Source: Desulfocapsa sp. (lineage in GTDB: Bacteria; Desulfobacterota; Desulfobulbia; Desulfobulbales; Desulfocapsaceae). Taken from it: a stretch of 7,668 nt of DNA. Under the pieces are notes generated by a model. That model was not told the origin of the DNA. It was given only the letters and a program-made list of their open reading frames with translations, and did not search any database. Where the stretch lies: positions 1 through 7,668 of the forward strand of contig JAOZLM010000101.1 of assembly GCA_029934815.1 (NCBI GenBank), written 5' to 3'. Position numbers and translations under genes: made by a program. Positions 1 through 6,659 of the stretch are shown here, one piece after another. The stretch's first letter is position 1, and every line of letters starts with the position of its first letter.

Positions 1-91
1 AGCGGGTGAGCATCTCCATAAGACCCATGGTGACGATCAGTTTTCCAGCTTCTGGTTCCAGGGAGGCGACATAGAGTGTATTGGATGGCAT
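1..91 (-). CDS. pta: Phosphate acetyltransferase, N-terminal fragment (runs off the window)
   Basis: Only the first 30 codons are present; the gene continues beyond position 1. The ATG is at 91-89 on the minus strand, with a modest purine-rich AAAGGGAA stretch just upstream. The peptide begins MPSNTLYVASLEPEAGKLIV and continues into TMGLMEMLTR. This resembles the start of long-form Pta proteins, whose N-terminal P-loop domain (dethiobiotin-synthetase-like) opens with a beta strand, a GK-containing loop and a helix. Pta interconverts acetyl-CoA plus phosphate with acetyl-phosphate plus CoA in the cytoplasm. The loop here reads EPEAGKL, without the usual Ser/Thr after Lys; Pta N-terminal domains are often degenerate at this point. 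The gene is co-oriented with guaA, 114 bp downstream of it. The identity is inferred from a short stretch and should be treated as probable; another P-loop protein of the same fold is the alternative. Confidence 0.6.
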   Translation of the reverse strand, partial: MPSNTLYVASLEPEAGKLIVTMGLMEMLTR

Positions 92-151
92 GACCTGTTC
101 CCTTTAGGCTATGGATTATGAGGAGGTGTTTACGTAAAAGGCGGGAGGGAT

Positions 152-189
152 CACGAAGAATACAAAACAGTAGAAATGTATTCTTCGTG
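152..189 (-). terminator. Inverted repeat after guaA, possible terminator
   Basis: A perfect 13-bp inverted repeat, CACGAAGAATACA at 152-164 and TGTATTCTTCGTG at 177-189, encloses a 12-nt loop. It begins 17 nt past the guaA stop codon in the direction of transcription. The stem is AT-rich, and on the minus strand it is followed by GATCCCTCCCGCCTTTT rather than an immediate U-tract, so it is not a textbook intrinsic terminator. It may be a weak terminator or an mRNA 3'-end stabiliser. A separate 10-bp palindrome, TTTACGTAAA (129-138), lies between this hairpin and pta; with an ATTATG (115-120; CATAAT on the minus strand) it could belong to a pta promoter, but no convincing -35 is visible. Confidence 0.45.
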
Positions 190-205
190 TGAAGCTTTTG
201 TCACA

Positions 206-1756
206 CTACTCCCACTCTATAGTTGCAGGAGGCTTGGAGGAGATATCATAAACCACCCGGTTTACCCCGCGAACTTCATTAATGATACGGTTTGAGATGA
301 TTCCTAATATATCGTATGGCAGTTTCGACCAGTCCGCAGTCATGGCATCTTTAGAATCGACGCAGCGAATGGCAACTACATTTTCATAAGTACGGTTGTC
401 TCCCATAACACCGACGGTCTGGATGGGAAGGAGTACGGCGAAAGATTGCCATACTTTTCTGTACCAGCCGCTCTTTTTCATCTCCTCAAGGACAATAACA
501 TCGGCCTGTCGGAGAATATCGAGACGTTCTTCGTTTACCTCGCCCATAATACGGATACCGAGGCCGGGGCCAGGGAAAGGCTGACGGTAAATGGCTTCCT
601 GAGGCAAGCCAAGTTCCAGTCCAAGTTCCCGAACTTCATCTTTAAACAACTCGCGTAAAGGTTCGATAAGATCAAGTTTCATTACTTCGGGAAGTCCGCC
701 CACGTTATGATGGGATTTTATGGGCGCTTGCCCCATAAAGGAAACAGACTCGATTACATCCGGGTACAGTGTCCCCTGTGCCAGGTAATTGACTTCACCG
801 AGTTTCGTTGCTTCTTCTTCAAAAATCTTTATAAACCCAAGGCCGATGCGTTTTCGTTTAACTTCCGGATCGACTACTTCGTGCAGTTCGCTTAAGAAGA
901 ACTCAGTGGCATTGACATCAATTACGTTGAGCTGTGTTTTTTCACGGAAGAAACGGAGAATCGCCTCACTTTCCCCGATACGCATAAGACCATTATTTAC
1001 GTATATACAGGTGAGCTGGTCGCCAATTGCCTTATGAACCAATGCTGCGGTGACAGAGGAATCAACACCGCCTGACAGCGCGCAGAGCACTTTAGCATCG
1101 CCAACTTTTTCTTGAATTCCTTTTACAGTGGACTCAATAAATGAGGCCATGGTCCAGTCTGGTTTGCAATTACAGATACCAAAGATAAAGTTTCTGAGAA
1201 CATCTGTGCCAATGAGAGTATGAACCACTTCCGGATGAAATTGAACTGCCACAAAGGGTTTCTCTTTGTGCCGAAGTGCTGCAAAGGGAGAGTGGTCACT
1301 GGTGGCAGTTACTTCAAATCCGTCCGCCATTACCTCGATACGATCCCCGTGACTCATCCACACCTGATGTTTAGCGTTATCTGCCTCAAGACCTGCAAAG
1401 AGTCCTTCGGTATAGGCAACATGGAGATCCGCCTTGCCAAACTCACGCATATCAGCATTTTCAACACGGCCGCCAAGCTGCTGCATCATCATTTGGGCAC
1501 CGTAACAGATACCAAGAATGGGTATGCCAAGATCAAAAATGGCGGGATCTGAGTGAGGCGCATCTTTGTCATAAACAGAGCGGGGGCCACCAGAGAGAAC
1601 TATGCCAGTGGGCTGCAGAGCCTTGATTTTGTCAAGAGCAGTGGAAAACGGATGGATCTCGCAATAGACTTTTTGTTCACGAATTCGGCGGGCGATAAGC
1701 TGGGTAGTTTGCGAGCCGAAATCAAGGATCAGAATTTTTTGTTCATGGATATTCAT
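206..1756 (-). CDS. guaA: GMP synthase (glutamine-hydrolysing)
   Basis: GuaA makes GMP from XMP, glutamine and ATP, the last step of de novo guanine nucleotide synthesis in the cytosol. The 516-residue product is full length for the family. Residues 8-195 form a class I glutamine amidotransferase domain, with the nucleophile Cys84 in GICYGAQ and the partners His174 and Glu176 in QFHPE. Residues from about 200 to 390 form the ATP-pyrophosphatase domain, with the PP-loop SGGVDSS at 228-234. The C-terminal dimerisation domain contains RQPFPGPGLGIRIMG (391-405) and ends in the typical KPPATIEWE. The ATG at 1756 gives the expected N-terminus (ILILDFGSQ), with a GAGAG ribosome-binding candidate 7 nt upstream. 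The gene lies 123 bp downstream of guaB on the same strand, so cotranscription is likely but interrupted by a hairpin. Nothing appears truncated and all catalytic residues are present. Confidence 0.98.
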   Translation of the reverse strand: MNIHEQKILILDFGSQTTQLIARRIREQKVYCEIHPFSTALDKIKALQPTGIVLSGGPRSVYDKDAPHSDPAIFDLGIPILGICYGAQMMMQQLGGRVENADMREFGKADLHVAYTEGLFAGLEADNAKHQVWMSHGDRIEVMADGFEVTATSDHSPFAALRHKEKPFVAVQFHPEVVHTLIGTDVLRNFIFGICNCKPDWTMASFIESTVKGIQEKVGDAKVLCALSGGVDSSVTAALVHKAIGDQLTCIYVNNGLMRIGESEAILRFFREKTQLNVIDVNATEFFLSELHEVVDPEVKRKRIGLGFIKIFEEEATKLGEVNYLAQGTLYPDVIESVSFMGQAPIKSHHNVGGLPEVMKLDLIEPLRELFKDEVRELGLELGLPQEAIYRQPFPGPGLGIRIMGEVNEERLDILRQADVIVLEEMKKSGWYRKVWQSFAVLLPIQTVGVMGDNRTYENVVAIRCVDSKDAMTADWSKLPYDILGIISNRIINEVRGVNRVVYDISSKPPATIEWE

Positions 1757-1770
1757 GTAGCATCTCTCGG

Positions 1771-1827
1771 TGGTTTTGGAAAACCAGTTATTCCGGTTTC
1801 AGAATCTTCGTCTAGCTGAACCGGAAT
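1771..1827 (-). promoter_or_regulatory. guaB–guaA intercistronic hairpin, possible attenuator or partial terminator
   Basis: The arms are ATTCCGGTT(T)CAG at 1790-1802 and CTGAACCGGAAT at 1816-1827. They form a 12-bp stem with one bulged T and a 13-nt loop. On the minus strand the stem is followed within a few bases by TTTT, which itself belongs to a second near-palindrome, TGGTTTT-GG-AAAACCA (1771-1786), ending just before the guaA ribosome-binding site. The arrangement could terminate part of the transcripts reaching guaA, or act as an RNA processing or stability element in the guaBA message. The inverted repeats are seen directly; the function is inferred. Confidence 0.5.
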
Positions 1828-1879
1828 CGTATGGTATTAATCGTAACGTTAGTTAACGAGTGAACTGTTGCAGTGTGAA

Positions 1880-3343
1880 TTATGCAGTTCTGTAGTTTGG
1901 TGCTTCTTTGGTAATAATAACATCGTGGACATGTGATTCACGTAAGCCTGATGCGGAAATTCTGACAAAGTTCGCTTTTGTTCGTAACTCTTCAATAGTA
2001 GCTGCACCAACATATCCCATTCCTGAACGTAAGCCGCCAAGGAGTTGATAAATTACATTGCTAAGAGGACCGCGATAAGGGACTTTGCCTTCAATGCCTT
2101 CGGGAACCAGTTTTGACTGGCTGGAAACTTCAGACTGAAAATAACGATCGGATGAGCCTTTACGCATGGCACCTAAAGACCCCATTCCACGATAGCCTTT
2201 ATAGGTTCGTCCCTGATAGAGGAATGTTTCACCGGGCGTTTCATCCGTTCCGGCGAAAAGAGAACCGATCATAATTGTATGGGCTCCACCGCCAATTGCC
2301 TTGGCAAGCTCTCCGGAATGTTTAATGCCACCATCAGAAATGATGGGGATACCATATTTAGACGCAGCAGCAACTGCGTTTTTAATGGCTGTCATTTGGG
2401 GAACACCAACACCGGCAACAATACGAGTGGTACAGATGGAGCCGGGACCAACACCAACTTTAACACAATTTGCACCTGCCTGAATAAGGGCCTCAGTGCC
2501 TTCGTAAGTGGCAACATTTCCTGCGATAATCTGTAAGTCGGGGAAGGTGGCTCTGATGCGAGCAACGGCTCCCAGCACTCCCTGGGAATGGCCATGTGCT
2601 GAATCAACAACCACTACATCAACTCCGGCATCGATCAGTTTCTGAGCATTTGCTTCAATACCTTCACCAACACCTAACGCCGCACCAACGAGTAAACGTC
2701 CCATATCATCTTTTGCGGCGAGCGGATATTTTTTGATTTTTTCGAGATCTTTAATGGTGATTAAACCACTGAGCTTTCCATTGTCATCAACCACCAGCAG
2801 CTTTTCGATGCGATGCTCATGGAGTAACGCTTTGGAGTGTTCAAGGTCGATTCCGACTTCTGCTGTCACCAGATTTTTACTGGTCATAACATCACCCACA
2901 TGTAGCTCATCGTCGGAAACAAAACGCAGATCACGGTTGGTGACAATTCCCACAAGTTTGTCATCACGTAATACAGGAAGGCCGGAAATCTTATATTGGG
3001 CCATGATCTTTTCAACTTCAGCAACGGAGTGGTTCTCTCCCACTGTGATCGGATCTACAATCATACCGGATTCTGACTTTTTGACCCGTTCCACTTCTGT
3101 GGCCTGCTGGTCGATGGTCATATTTTTGTGGATGATACCGATTCCACCTTCGCGTGCGATGGCAATGGCAGTTCTGTGTTCGGTAACAGAGTCCATGGCA
3201 GCGCTGATCAGCGGAGCGTTTAGGCTGAGCGTCTGAGTCAGTTTAGTGGTGAGGGAAACTTCATTAGGCAGTACCTGTGAGGCCGCAGGGGCAAGAAGCA
3301 GATCATCAAAGGTCAGGGCAATATCAAGATTGTCGGGTAACAT
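1880..3343 (-). CDS. guaB: IMP dehydrogenase
   Basis: GuaB oxidises IMP to XMP with NAD+, the rate-limiting and committed step to guanine nucleotides. The 487-residue product matches the usual bacterial length (about 485-490). The TIM-barrel catalytic domain starts with LTFDDLLLAPA (10-20) and is interrupted by a Bateman module of two CBS domains at roughly 95-205. The barrel resumes with GAALGVG (220-226). The active-site loop GPGSICTTR (299-307) carries the catalytic Cys304, followed by ISDGGI (335-340) and the mobile flap DRY at 399-401. The ATG at 3343 is supported by a strong GAGGAG ribosome-binding site (plus-strand CTCCTC, 3349-3354) with a 5-nt spacer. The CBS module implies allosteric control by purine nucleotides, as is known in the family. 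The gene is the first of the guaBA pair and divergent from the YciO-type gene. Confidence 0.98.
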   Translation of the reverse strand: MLPDNLDIALTFDDLLLAPAASQVLPNEVSLTTKLTQTLSLNAPLISAAMDSVTEHRTAIAIAREGGIGIIHKNMTIDQQATEVERVKKSESGMIVDPITVGENHSVAEVEKIMAQYKISGLPVLRDDKLVGIVTNRDLRFVSDDELHVGDVMTSKNLVTAEVGIDLEHSKALLHEHRIEKLLVVDDNGKLSGLITIKDLEKIKKYPLAAKDDMGRLLVGAALGVGEGIEANAQKLIDAGVDVVVVDSAHGHSQGVLGAVARIRATFPDLQIIAGNVATYEGTEALIQAGANCVKVGVGPGSICTTRIVAGVGVPQMTAIKNAVAAASKYGIPIISDGGIKHSGELAKAIGGGAHTIMIGSLFAGTDETPGETFLYQGRTYKGYRGMGSLGAMRKGSSDRYFQSEVSSQSKLVPEGIEGKVPYRGPLSNVIYQLLGGLRSGMGYVGAATIEELRTKANFVRISASGLRESHVHDVIITKEAPNYRTA

Positions 3344-3387
3344 GGGAACTCCTCAGTCATGGTACAAAAGTTGAATCGAAATTTCTG

Positions 3388-3407
3388 GTCTGAAATGCTA
3401 ATCAGAC
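3388..3407 (-). promoter_or_regulatory. Small hairpin in the guaB leader
   Basis: GTCTGA (3388-3393) and TCAGAC (3402-3407) are perfect 6-bp complements around an 8-nt loop. They lie between the likely guaB transcription start and the GAGGAG ribosome-binding site. The stem is too short to assign a regulatory function. The leader shows no guanine or PRPP riboswitch that I can recognise. Confidence 0.3.
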
Positions 3408-3418
3408 TGCTTGGGAAG

Positions 3419-3435
3419 CATATTGTTGCAATATG
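3419..3435. promoter_or_regulatory. Palindrome at the guaB transcription start, candidate operator
   Basis: CATATTG (3419-3425), a TTG centre and CAATATG (3429-3435) make a perfect 7-bp inverted repeat. It sits immediately downstream of the guaB -10 hexamer, so it should cover the start of transcription. That is a classic position for a repressor site, which would fit purine-responsive control. It does not match the E. coli PurR consensus (ACGCAAACGTTTTCGT). The symmetry is seen directly; the role is inferred. Confidence 0.4.
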
Positions 3436-3438
3436 TGT

Positions 3439-3467
3439 ATTATAGTTCGCAAGTCAAGTCCAGACAG
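3439..3467 (-). promoter_or_regulatory. Predicted sigma70 promoter of guaBA
   Basis: On the minus strand a perfect -10 TATAAT (plus-strand ATTATA, 3439-3444) lies about 95 bp upstream of the guaB start codon. The -35 placed 17 bp away is CTGTCT (plus-strand AGACAG, 3462-3467), only three of six matches to consensus. A better hexamer, TTGACT (plus-strand AGTCAA, 3452-3457), is nearby but only 7 bp from the TATAAT. It could instead pair with the weaker CATATT (plus-strand AATATG, 3430-3435) at 16-bp spacing. The region therefore probably contains the guaBA promoter, but the exact hexamers are ambiguous. Confidence 0.5.
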
Positions 3468-3610
3468 GCTATAAATGGTCTTTTTACAAAAGAATTATCA
3501 GTTAAACAAGGTACTCTGCGTTTAGATTGTTATCACCATTTTAGCAGGTACTGAAAAAAGCACAAAAGGTTTTTTTACGGTGTTTTCCCGGAGAACAGGA
3601 GAGAAAGAGA

Positions 3611-4222
3611 ATGTTACTGGAAATCAATCCCCACAATCCGCAGCAGAGACTCATTCAGCAGGTCGTTGATCAGCTGAAACGAGGCGCTGTCATCTGCTAT
3701 CCCACAGATACCGGTTACGGGATTGGCTGCGACTTTTCTAATCCAAAAGCGGTGAAAAAAATCAATCTGATTACGAACAGACCTAAAGGAAAACCTTTTT
3801 CCTTTATGTGTTCAGATCTGAAACATATCAGTAGGTATGCCCATGTTTCAAATATTGCCTACAGATTGTTGAAGAAAAATCTTCCAGGCTCGTACACCTT
3901 TGTTCTTCCAGGCACAAAACTGGTGCCAAAGGCTATGTCTTCAAAGCAGAAAACGGTGGGAATCAGAGTCTCTGAAAATCCCATCGCCAGCATGCTTTTG
4001 GAAACACTGGGAAATCCGTTGATTAATACGTCACTCCCTCGTGATGACGAAGAGGCTGGATTGAGTGATCCGTACGATATTGATGTACAGTTTGGCAATC
4101 GGGTTGATCTGGTGATTGATGGAGGAAATATATATCCTGATCCGTCAACGTTGATTGATCTTACAGGTGATTATCCAGAGATCTTACGGGAAGGGAAGGG
4201 AGATGTTACACCGTTTCTTTAG
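3611..4222 (+). CDS. yciO: YciO-type YrdC/Sua5-fold protein
   Basis: The 203-residue product belongs to the Sua5/YciO/YrdC fold, whose best-known members (TsaC/Sua5) make threonylcarbamoyl-AMP for tRNA t6A. Visible landmarks are YPTDTGYGIGC (30-40), the KPFSFMCSDL strand (61-70), PGSYTFVLPGTK (92-103), GIRV (117-120), the NTSL loop (139-142), STLIDLT (179-185) and REGKGDVTPFL at the C-terminus. The start HNPQQRLIQ and the end GDVTPFL match what I recall of E. coli YciO (about 206 residues) rather than TsaC. The TsaC/Sua5 tetrad KxR...SxN is not preserved: the equivalents here read TNR (55-57) and SLP (141-143). That also points to YciO, whose physiological role is unclear; a role in t6A synthesis should not be assumed. 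An AGGAGAG ribosome-binding site at 3597-3603 supports this ATG. The gene is divergent from guaB and convergent with the IHF/HU gene; no clear promoter hexamers stand out at 3480-3596. Confidence 0.9.
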   Translation: MLLEINPHNPQQRLIQQVVDQLKRGAVICYPTDTGYGIGCDFSNPKAVKKINLITNRPKGKPFSFMCSDLKHISRYAHVSNIAYRLLKKNLPGSYTFVLPGTKLVPKAMSSKQKTVGIRVSENPIASMLLETLGNPLINTSLPRDDEEAGLSDPYDIDVQFGNRVDLVIDGGNIYPDPSTLIDLTGDYPEILREGKGDVTPFL

Positions 4223-4252
4223 GGGGTGTTTGGAAGTGAAATTCTAAAAATA

Positions 4253-4354
4253 AACATCGAACGCTCAACATCGAACATTGAATAGAAAAGCAAAAAGCCA
4301 GCATTGTTACCGATTCTTTTAGTTTTCGTTATTCAACGTTGAACGTTCGCTGTT
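4253..4354. repeat. Convergent-gene spacer with GAAC-rich direct and inverted repeats
   Basis: The spacer between the YciO-type gene and the IHF/HU gene holds ACATCGAAC twice (4254-4262 and 4268-4276) in a tract ending ATTGAATAG. About 45 bp later an approximate reverse complement appears, TATTCAACGTTGAACGTTCG (4330-4349). Folding the two arms matches CGAACGNTCAAC and TTGAATA, with one extra seven-base CGAACAT unit in the left arm. The right arm ends about 6 bp from the IHF/HU stop codon. A hairpin here could serve both converging genes as a transcription end, but there is no strong U-tract on either strand. Similar GAAC/GTTC low-complexity intergenic repeats occur in many environmental bacterial genomes, from general recollection; family membership is inferred. 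Confidence 0.55.
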
Positions 4355-4355
4355 G

Positions 4356-4634
4356 TTATTCCTGAATAAGCGCTTCTTTAAGAGATTTACTCATGGTGAA
4401 ATGAATGGTCTTTCTTTCCGGAATGTTCATAATGGTTCCGGTCTTTGGGTTTTTGGTGCTTCTGGCCTTGCGCTTGCGCACAGCAAAACTTCCAAAACCT
4501 CTCAGTTCAATTCGACGTTCTTCCTTTAATGCTTTCTCCATGGTGTCCAGCATAATATCCAGTGCTGATGTGACGTCCTGCTTATGGATAGAAAGTTCAG
4601 TGCTTACTTCGTTTACAAGTTCTTTTTTTAACAT
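4356..4634 (-). CDS. IHF/HU-family DNA-bending protein
   Basis: The 92-residue product is full length for the HU/IHF family of dimeric nucleoid proteins that bind the DNA minor groove and bend DNA sharply. The N-terminal helices (1-40) are followed by the family signature RGFGSF (45-50). The arm carries RSTKNPKTG (58-66), whose Pro63 is the residue that intercalates between base pairs in HU and IHF. The C-terminal strand and helix read IHFTMSKSLKEAL (77-89). Basic residues cluster at 53-64 (RKRKARSTK). Whether it acts as an IHF subunit or a homodimeric HU cannot be decided from the sequence. Its place downstream of rpsA recalls the rpsA-ihfB order of Proteobacteria and mildly favours an IHF-beta-like role. 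The ATG at 4634 has only a weak GGA upstream. A terminator separates it from rpsA, so it needs its own promoter or readthrough; none is evident in 4635-4683. Confidence 0.93.
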   Translation of the reverse strand: MLKKELVNEVSTELSIHKQDVTSALDIMLDTMEKALKEERRIELRGFGSFAVRKRKARSTKNPKTGTIMNIPERKTIHFTMSKSLKEALIQE

Positions 4635-4683
4635 GATTCCAGCTTCTCGCCTGTCAGGGCAATGGATTGAATTGAAAAGATAT

Positions 4684-4730
4684 AAAAAAAGGTTGCTTTA
4701 GCAGGCGGAAAACATCCGCTAAAACAACCT
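4684..4730 (-). terminator. Rho-independent terminator of rpsA
   Basis: On the minus strand, AGGTTG and its complement CAACCT form the base of a stem (plus-strand 4690-4695 and 4725-4730). It continues with TTTAG/CTAAA pairing and an inner CGGA/TCCG pairing across a small internal bulge. The stem is followed at once by seven U residues (plus-strand A run, 4684-4690). It begins 28 nt after the rpsA stop codon, so it is a well-formed intrinsic terminator for rpsA. Confidence 0.85.
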
Positions 4731-4758
4731 GTTTTATGCCATATCAACAGCAGACGTT

Positions 4759-6543
4759 TTACTTCTCTTCAGAAGACTCTTCAGCTGAAGCTTCCTCTGC
4801 GGGAGCCTCTTCTACAGGAGCTTCTTCAGGGGCAGCGTCATCACCGGCAGCTGCTTTGAGCAGATCGCCGAAGGTTGAAGGAGCAGCAGCTGCGGCCTCT
4901 TCTTTCTTCTTGGCGTAATTCTCAGCAGCACCCTCTTCACCTTCTTCCTCAAGGGTTTTGATGGAGAGTCCGATTTTTCTGTCTTTAGCAGATACATTAA
5001 TAACAATTGCTTTCAGTTTGTCGCCAACCTGATACATGCCAACTGGAGTTTTGACTTTGTCTTTGGAAATTTCAGAGACATGAACCAGTCCTTCGATTCC
5101 TTCTTCGAGCTGTACAAATACACCAAAGTCAGTGACGTTGGTGATTGCACCTTCGATGATGGTACCGGAAGGATAGTTGTTGTAAGCTGCCTGCCATGGA
5201 TCTGGCTCAAGCTGCTTGATACCAAGGGAGAAGCGCTCATGCTCTTTGTCGATCTTAAGAACAACAGCCTGAATGGTTTCGCCTTTGGAGTATTTCTCGG
5301 ATGGGTGCTTGATGCGCTCAGTCCAGGAAAGATCAGAAACATGAATAAGGCCATCAATGCCTTCTTCGATACCGATAAAGATACCAAAGTCGGTGATGTT
5401 TTTAACTTTTCCTTCAATAACAGATCCAACAGGATAGTTGTCGGTAACCATGTCCCATGGATTAGGAAGAAGCTGCTTCATACCAAGGGAAATACGCTTG
5501 GTTTCAGGCTCGATGTTAAGAACCATGATCTCCACTTCGTCACCAACGGTAACGATCTTGGATGGGTGGCGAGGTTTCTTCGACCAGGTCATTTCAGAAA
5601 CATGAATCAGACCTTCAACGCCTTCTTCAAGCTCAATAAATGCACCGTAATCGGTGATGGAAACAACTTTGCCCATGGCTTTTTCGCCAACTGGGAAACG
5701 CTCGGCAACGGTTGCCCATGGATCAGCTTTCAGCTGCTTAACACCAAGGGATACACGATCATGCTCTTTATCATATTTGAGGACTTTAACTTCCAGTTCC
5801 TGGCCAACTTTGTACAGCTTGGCAGGATGGGAAACACGTCCCCAGGAAAGGTCGGTGATGTGACAGAGTCCGTCCATACCGCCCATATCGATAAACAAAC
5901 CGTAATCGGTGATATTGGTGATTGCTCCCTTGATGATCTGACCTTCCTCAAGGACTGAACGCATCTTCTCACGAAGTTCTGCGCGGGCCTCTTCAAGGAT
6001 AGCACGACGGGAAATAACCACGTTGTTACGTTTACGGTTAAATTTGAGAATTTTAAAATCAAAGGATTCGCCGATAAGTGCATCGAGATCTTTGACTGGT
6101 CTGAGATCGATTTGCGAGTAGGGGAGGAATGCAGGAACACCGATGTTAACGGACATGCCGCCTTTAACACGGTTATCAATTTTTCCTTCGATGGTACCGT
6201 CTGCTTCCTGAATCTCGGCAATGGCTTCCCATACTTTGATGGCGATAGCTTTGTCGCGGGATAACAGCAGGCCACCTTCATCTTTACGACGTTCTACAAA
6301 AACATCAAATGTGTCGCCGATATTAAAATCTTTGCCGTCTTCCAGCTGGAATTCGGATTTGGCAATGTAGCTCTCAGCCTTATCTCCGACATCTACAAGG
6401 ACGAAATCGTCCACAGTACCAATAACGGTACCGACAGCAACGTCACCGACGTTAACCACTGTATTGTTTTCTTCCATTTCAAAGAGTTCTGCAAAGCTCA
6501 ACTCTTCGTCGTCTTGGGTTGTGTTGTTAATTTCCTCTGTCAT
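4759..6543 (-). CDS. rpsA: 30S ribosomal protein S1
   Basis: S1 binds single-stranded mRNA on the 30S subunit and helps start translation on structured or weakly Shine-Dalgarno-led messages. The 594-residue product has six S1/OB-fold domains at roughly 33-96, 115-179, 199-268, 285-355, 372-442 and 459-528. The last four are near-identical in pattern (for example ITDYGAFIELEEGVEGLIHV in domain 4), with the ITD motifs of domains 4, 5 and 6 spaced exactly 87 residues apart. Domains 1 and 2 are more divergent, as expected for the ribosome-docking half. Residues 531-594 form a charged, low-complexity tail rich in Glu and Ala, broken by STFGDLLKAAA (556-566). This makes the protein longer than E. 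coli S1 (557 residues). The ATG at 6543 gives a typical acidic N-terminus, but there is no convincing Shine-Dalgarno sequence (upstream GACGAGTAGAAACA). Autoregulation by S1, known in Gammaproteobacteria, is therefore plausible. The gene ends at a strong terminator before the IHF/HU gene. Confidence 0.98.
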   Translation of the reverse strand: MTEEINNTTQDDEELSFAELFEMEENNTVVNVGDVAVGTVIGTVDDFVLVDVGDKAESYIAKSEFQLEDGKDFNIGDTFDVFVERRKDEGGLLLSRDKAIAIKVWEAIAEIQEADGTIEGKIDNRVKGGMSVNIGVPAFLPYSQIDLRPVKDLDALIGESFDFKILKFNRKRNNVVISRRAILEEARAELREKMRSVLEEGQIIKGAITNITDYGLFIDMGGMDGLCHITDLSWGRVSHPAKLYKVGQELEVKVLKYDKEHDRVSLGVKQLKADPWATVAERFPVGEKAMGKVVSITDYGAFIELEEGVEGLIHVSEMTWSKKPRHPSKIVTVGDEVEIMVLNIEPETKRISLGMKQLLPNPWDMVTDNYPVGSVIEGKVKNITDFGIFIGIEEGIDGLIHVSDLSWTERIKHPSEKYSKGETIQAVVLKIDKEHERFSLGIKQLEPDPWQAAYNNYPSGTIIEGAITNVTDFGVFVQLEEGIEGLVHVSEISKDKVKTPVGMYQVGDKLKAIVINVSAKDRKIGLSIKTLEEEGEEGAAENYAKKKEEAAAAAPSTFGDLLKAAAGDDAAPEEAPVEEAPAEEASAEESSEEK

Positions 6544-6598
6544 TGTTTCTACTCGTCTTGTGGGTCTGACTGCGGCCCGGTGTTAAGGTTTATGGCGT

Positions 6599-6659
6599 GG
6601 CAGTGACTGATACTGCCTTCCGGTTAAATAAAGAAAGGTCATAGCATTGAGCCATAACC
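6599..6659 (-). promoter_or_regulatory. Structured 5' leader of rpsA
   Basis: Two inverted repeats lie in the leader between the predicted promoter and the rpsA start. GGCAGT (6599-6604) and ACTGCC (6612-6617) form a perfect 6-bp stem with a 7-nt loop. GGTCATAGC (6637-6645) and GCCATAACC (6651-6659) pair at seven of nine positions around a short loop. Between them is a U/A-rich stretch (plus-strand GGTTAAATAAAGAAA), the type of sequence S1 prefers. The leader of roughly 125 nt could fold into a control element for S1 feedback. The repeats are seen; the regulation is inferred from family knowledge. Confidence 0.4.

Noticed and set aside
1220..1819. Plus-strand frames opposite the 5' part of guaA
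   Set aside because: They are antisense to the guaA glutaminase domain, which is intact; no support for expression.
2733..3236. A 167-codon plus-strand frame opposite guaB
   Set aside because: It is Ser/Arg-rich shadow coding inside a clearly functional guaB; no ribosome-binding site or recognisable domain.
3344..3438. Guanine (xpt-type) or other purine riboswitch in the guaB leader
   Set aside because: The leader is short and shows only one 6-bp hairpin; the conserved three-way-junction sequences are not visible.
4754..4930. DNA-level short tandem repeats in the 3' end of rpsA (GAAGCTTCCTCT-like units) as a CRISPR or VNTR
   Set aside because: These are codon repeats of a Glu/Ala-rich protein tail without regular spacers or unit length.
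5080..5958. A 292-codon open frame on the plus strand, opposite rpsA
   Set aside because: It lies wholly within rpsA on the other strand, and its apparent internal repeats simply mirror the repeated S1 domains. The rpsA frame has full domain support.
5730..6281. A 183-codon minus-strand frame within rpsA in another frame
   Set aside because: Same-strand overlap with rpsA and no recognisable domain; a by-product of rpsA codon usage.
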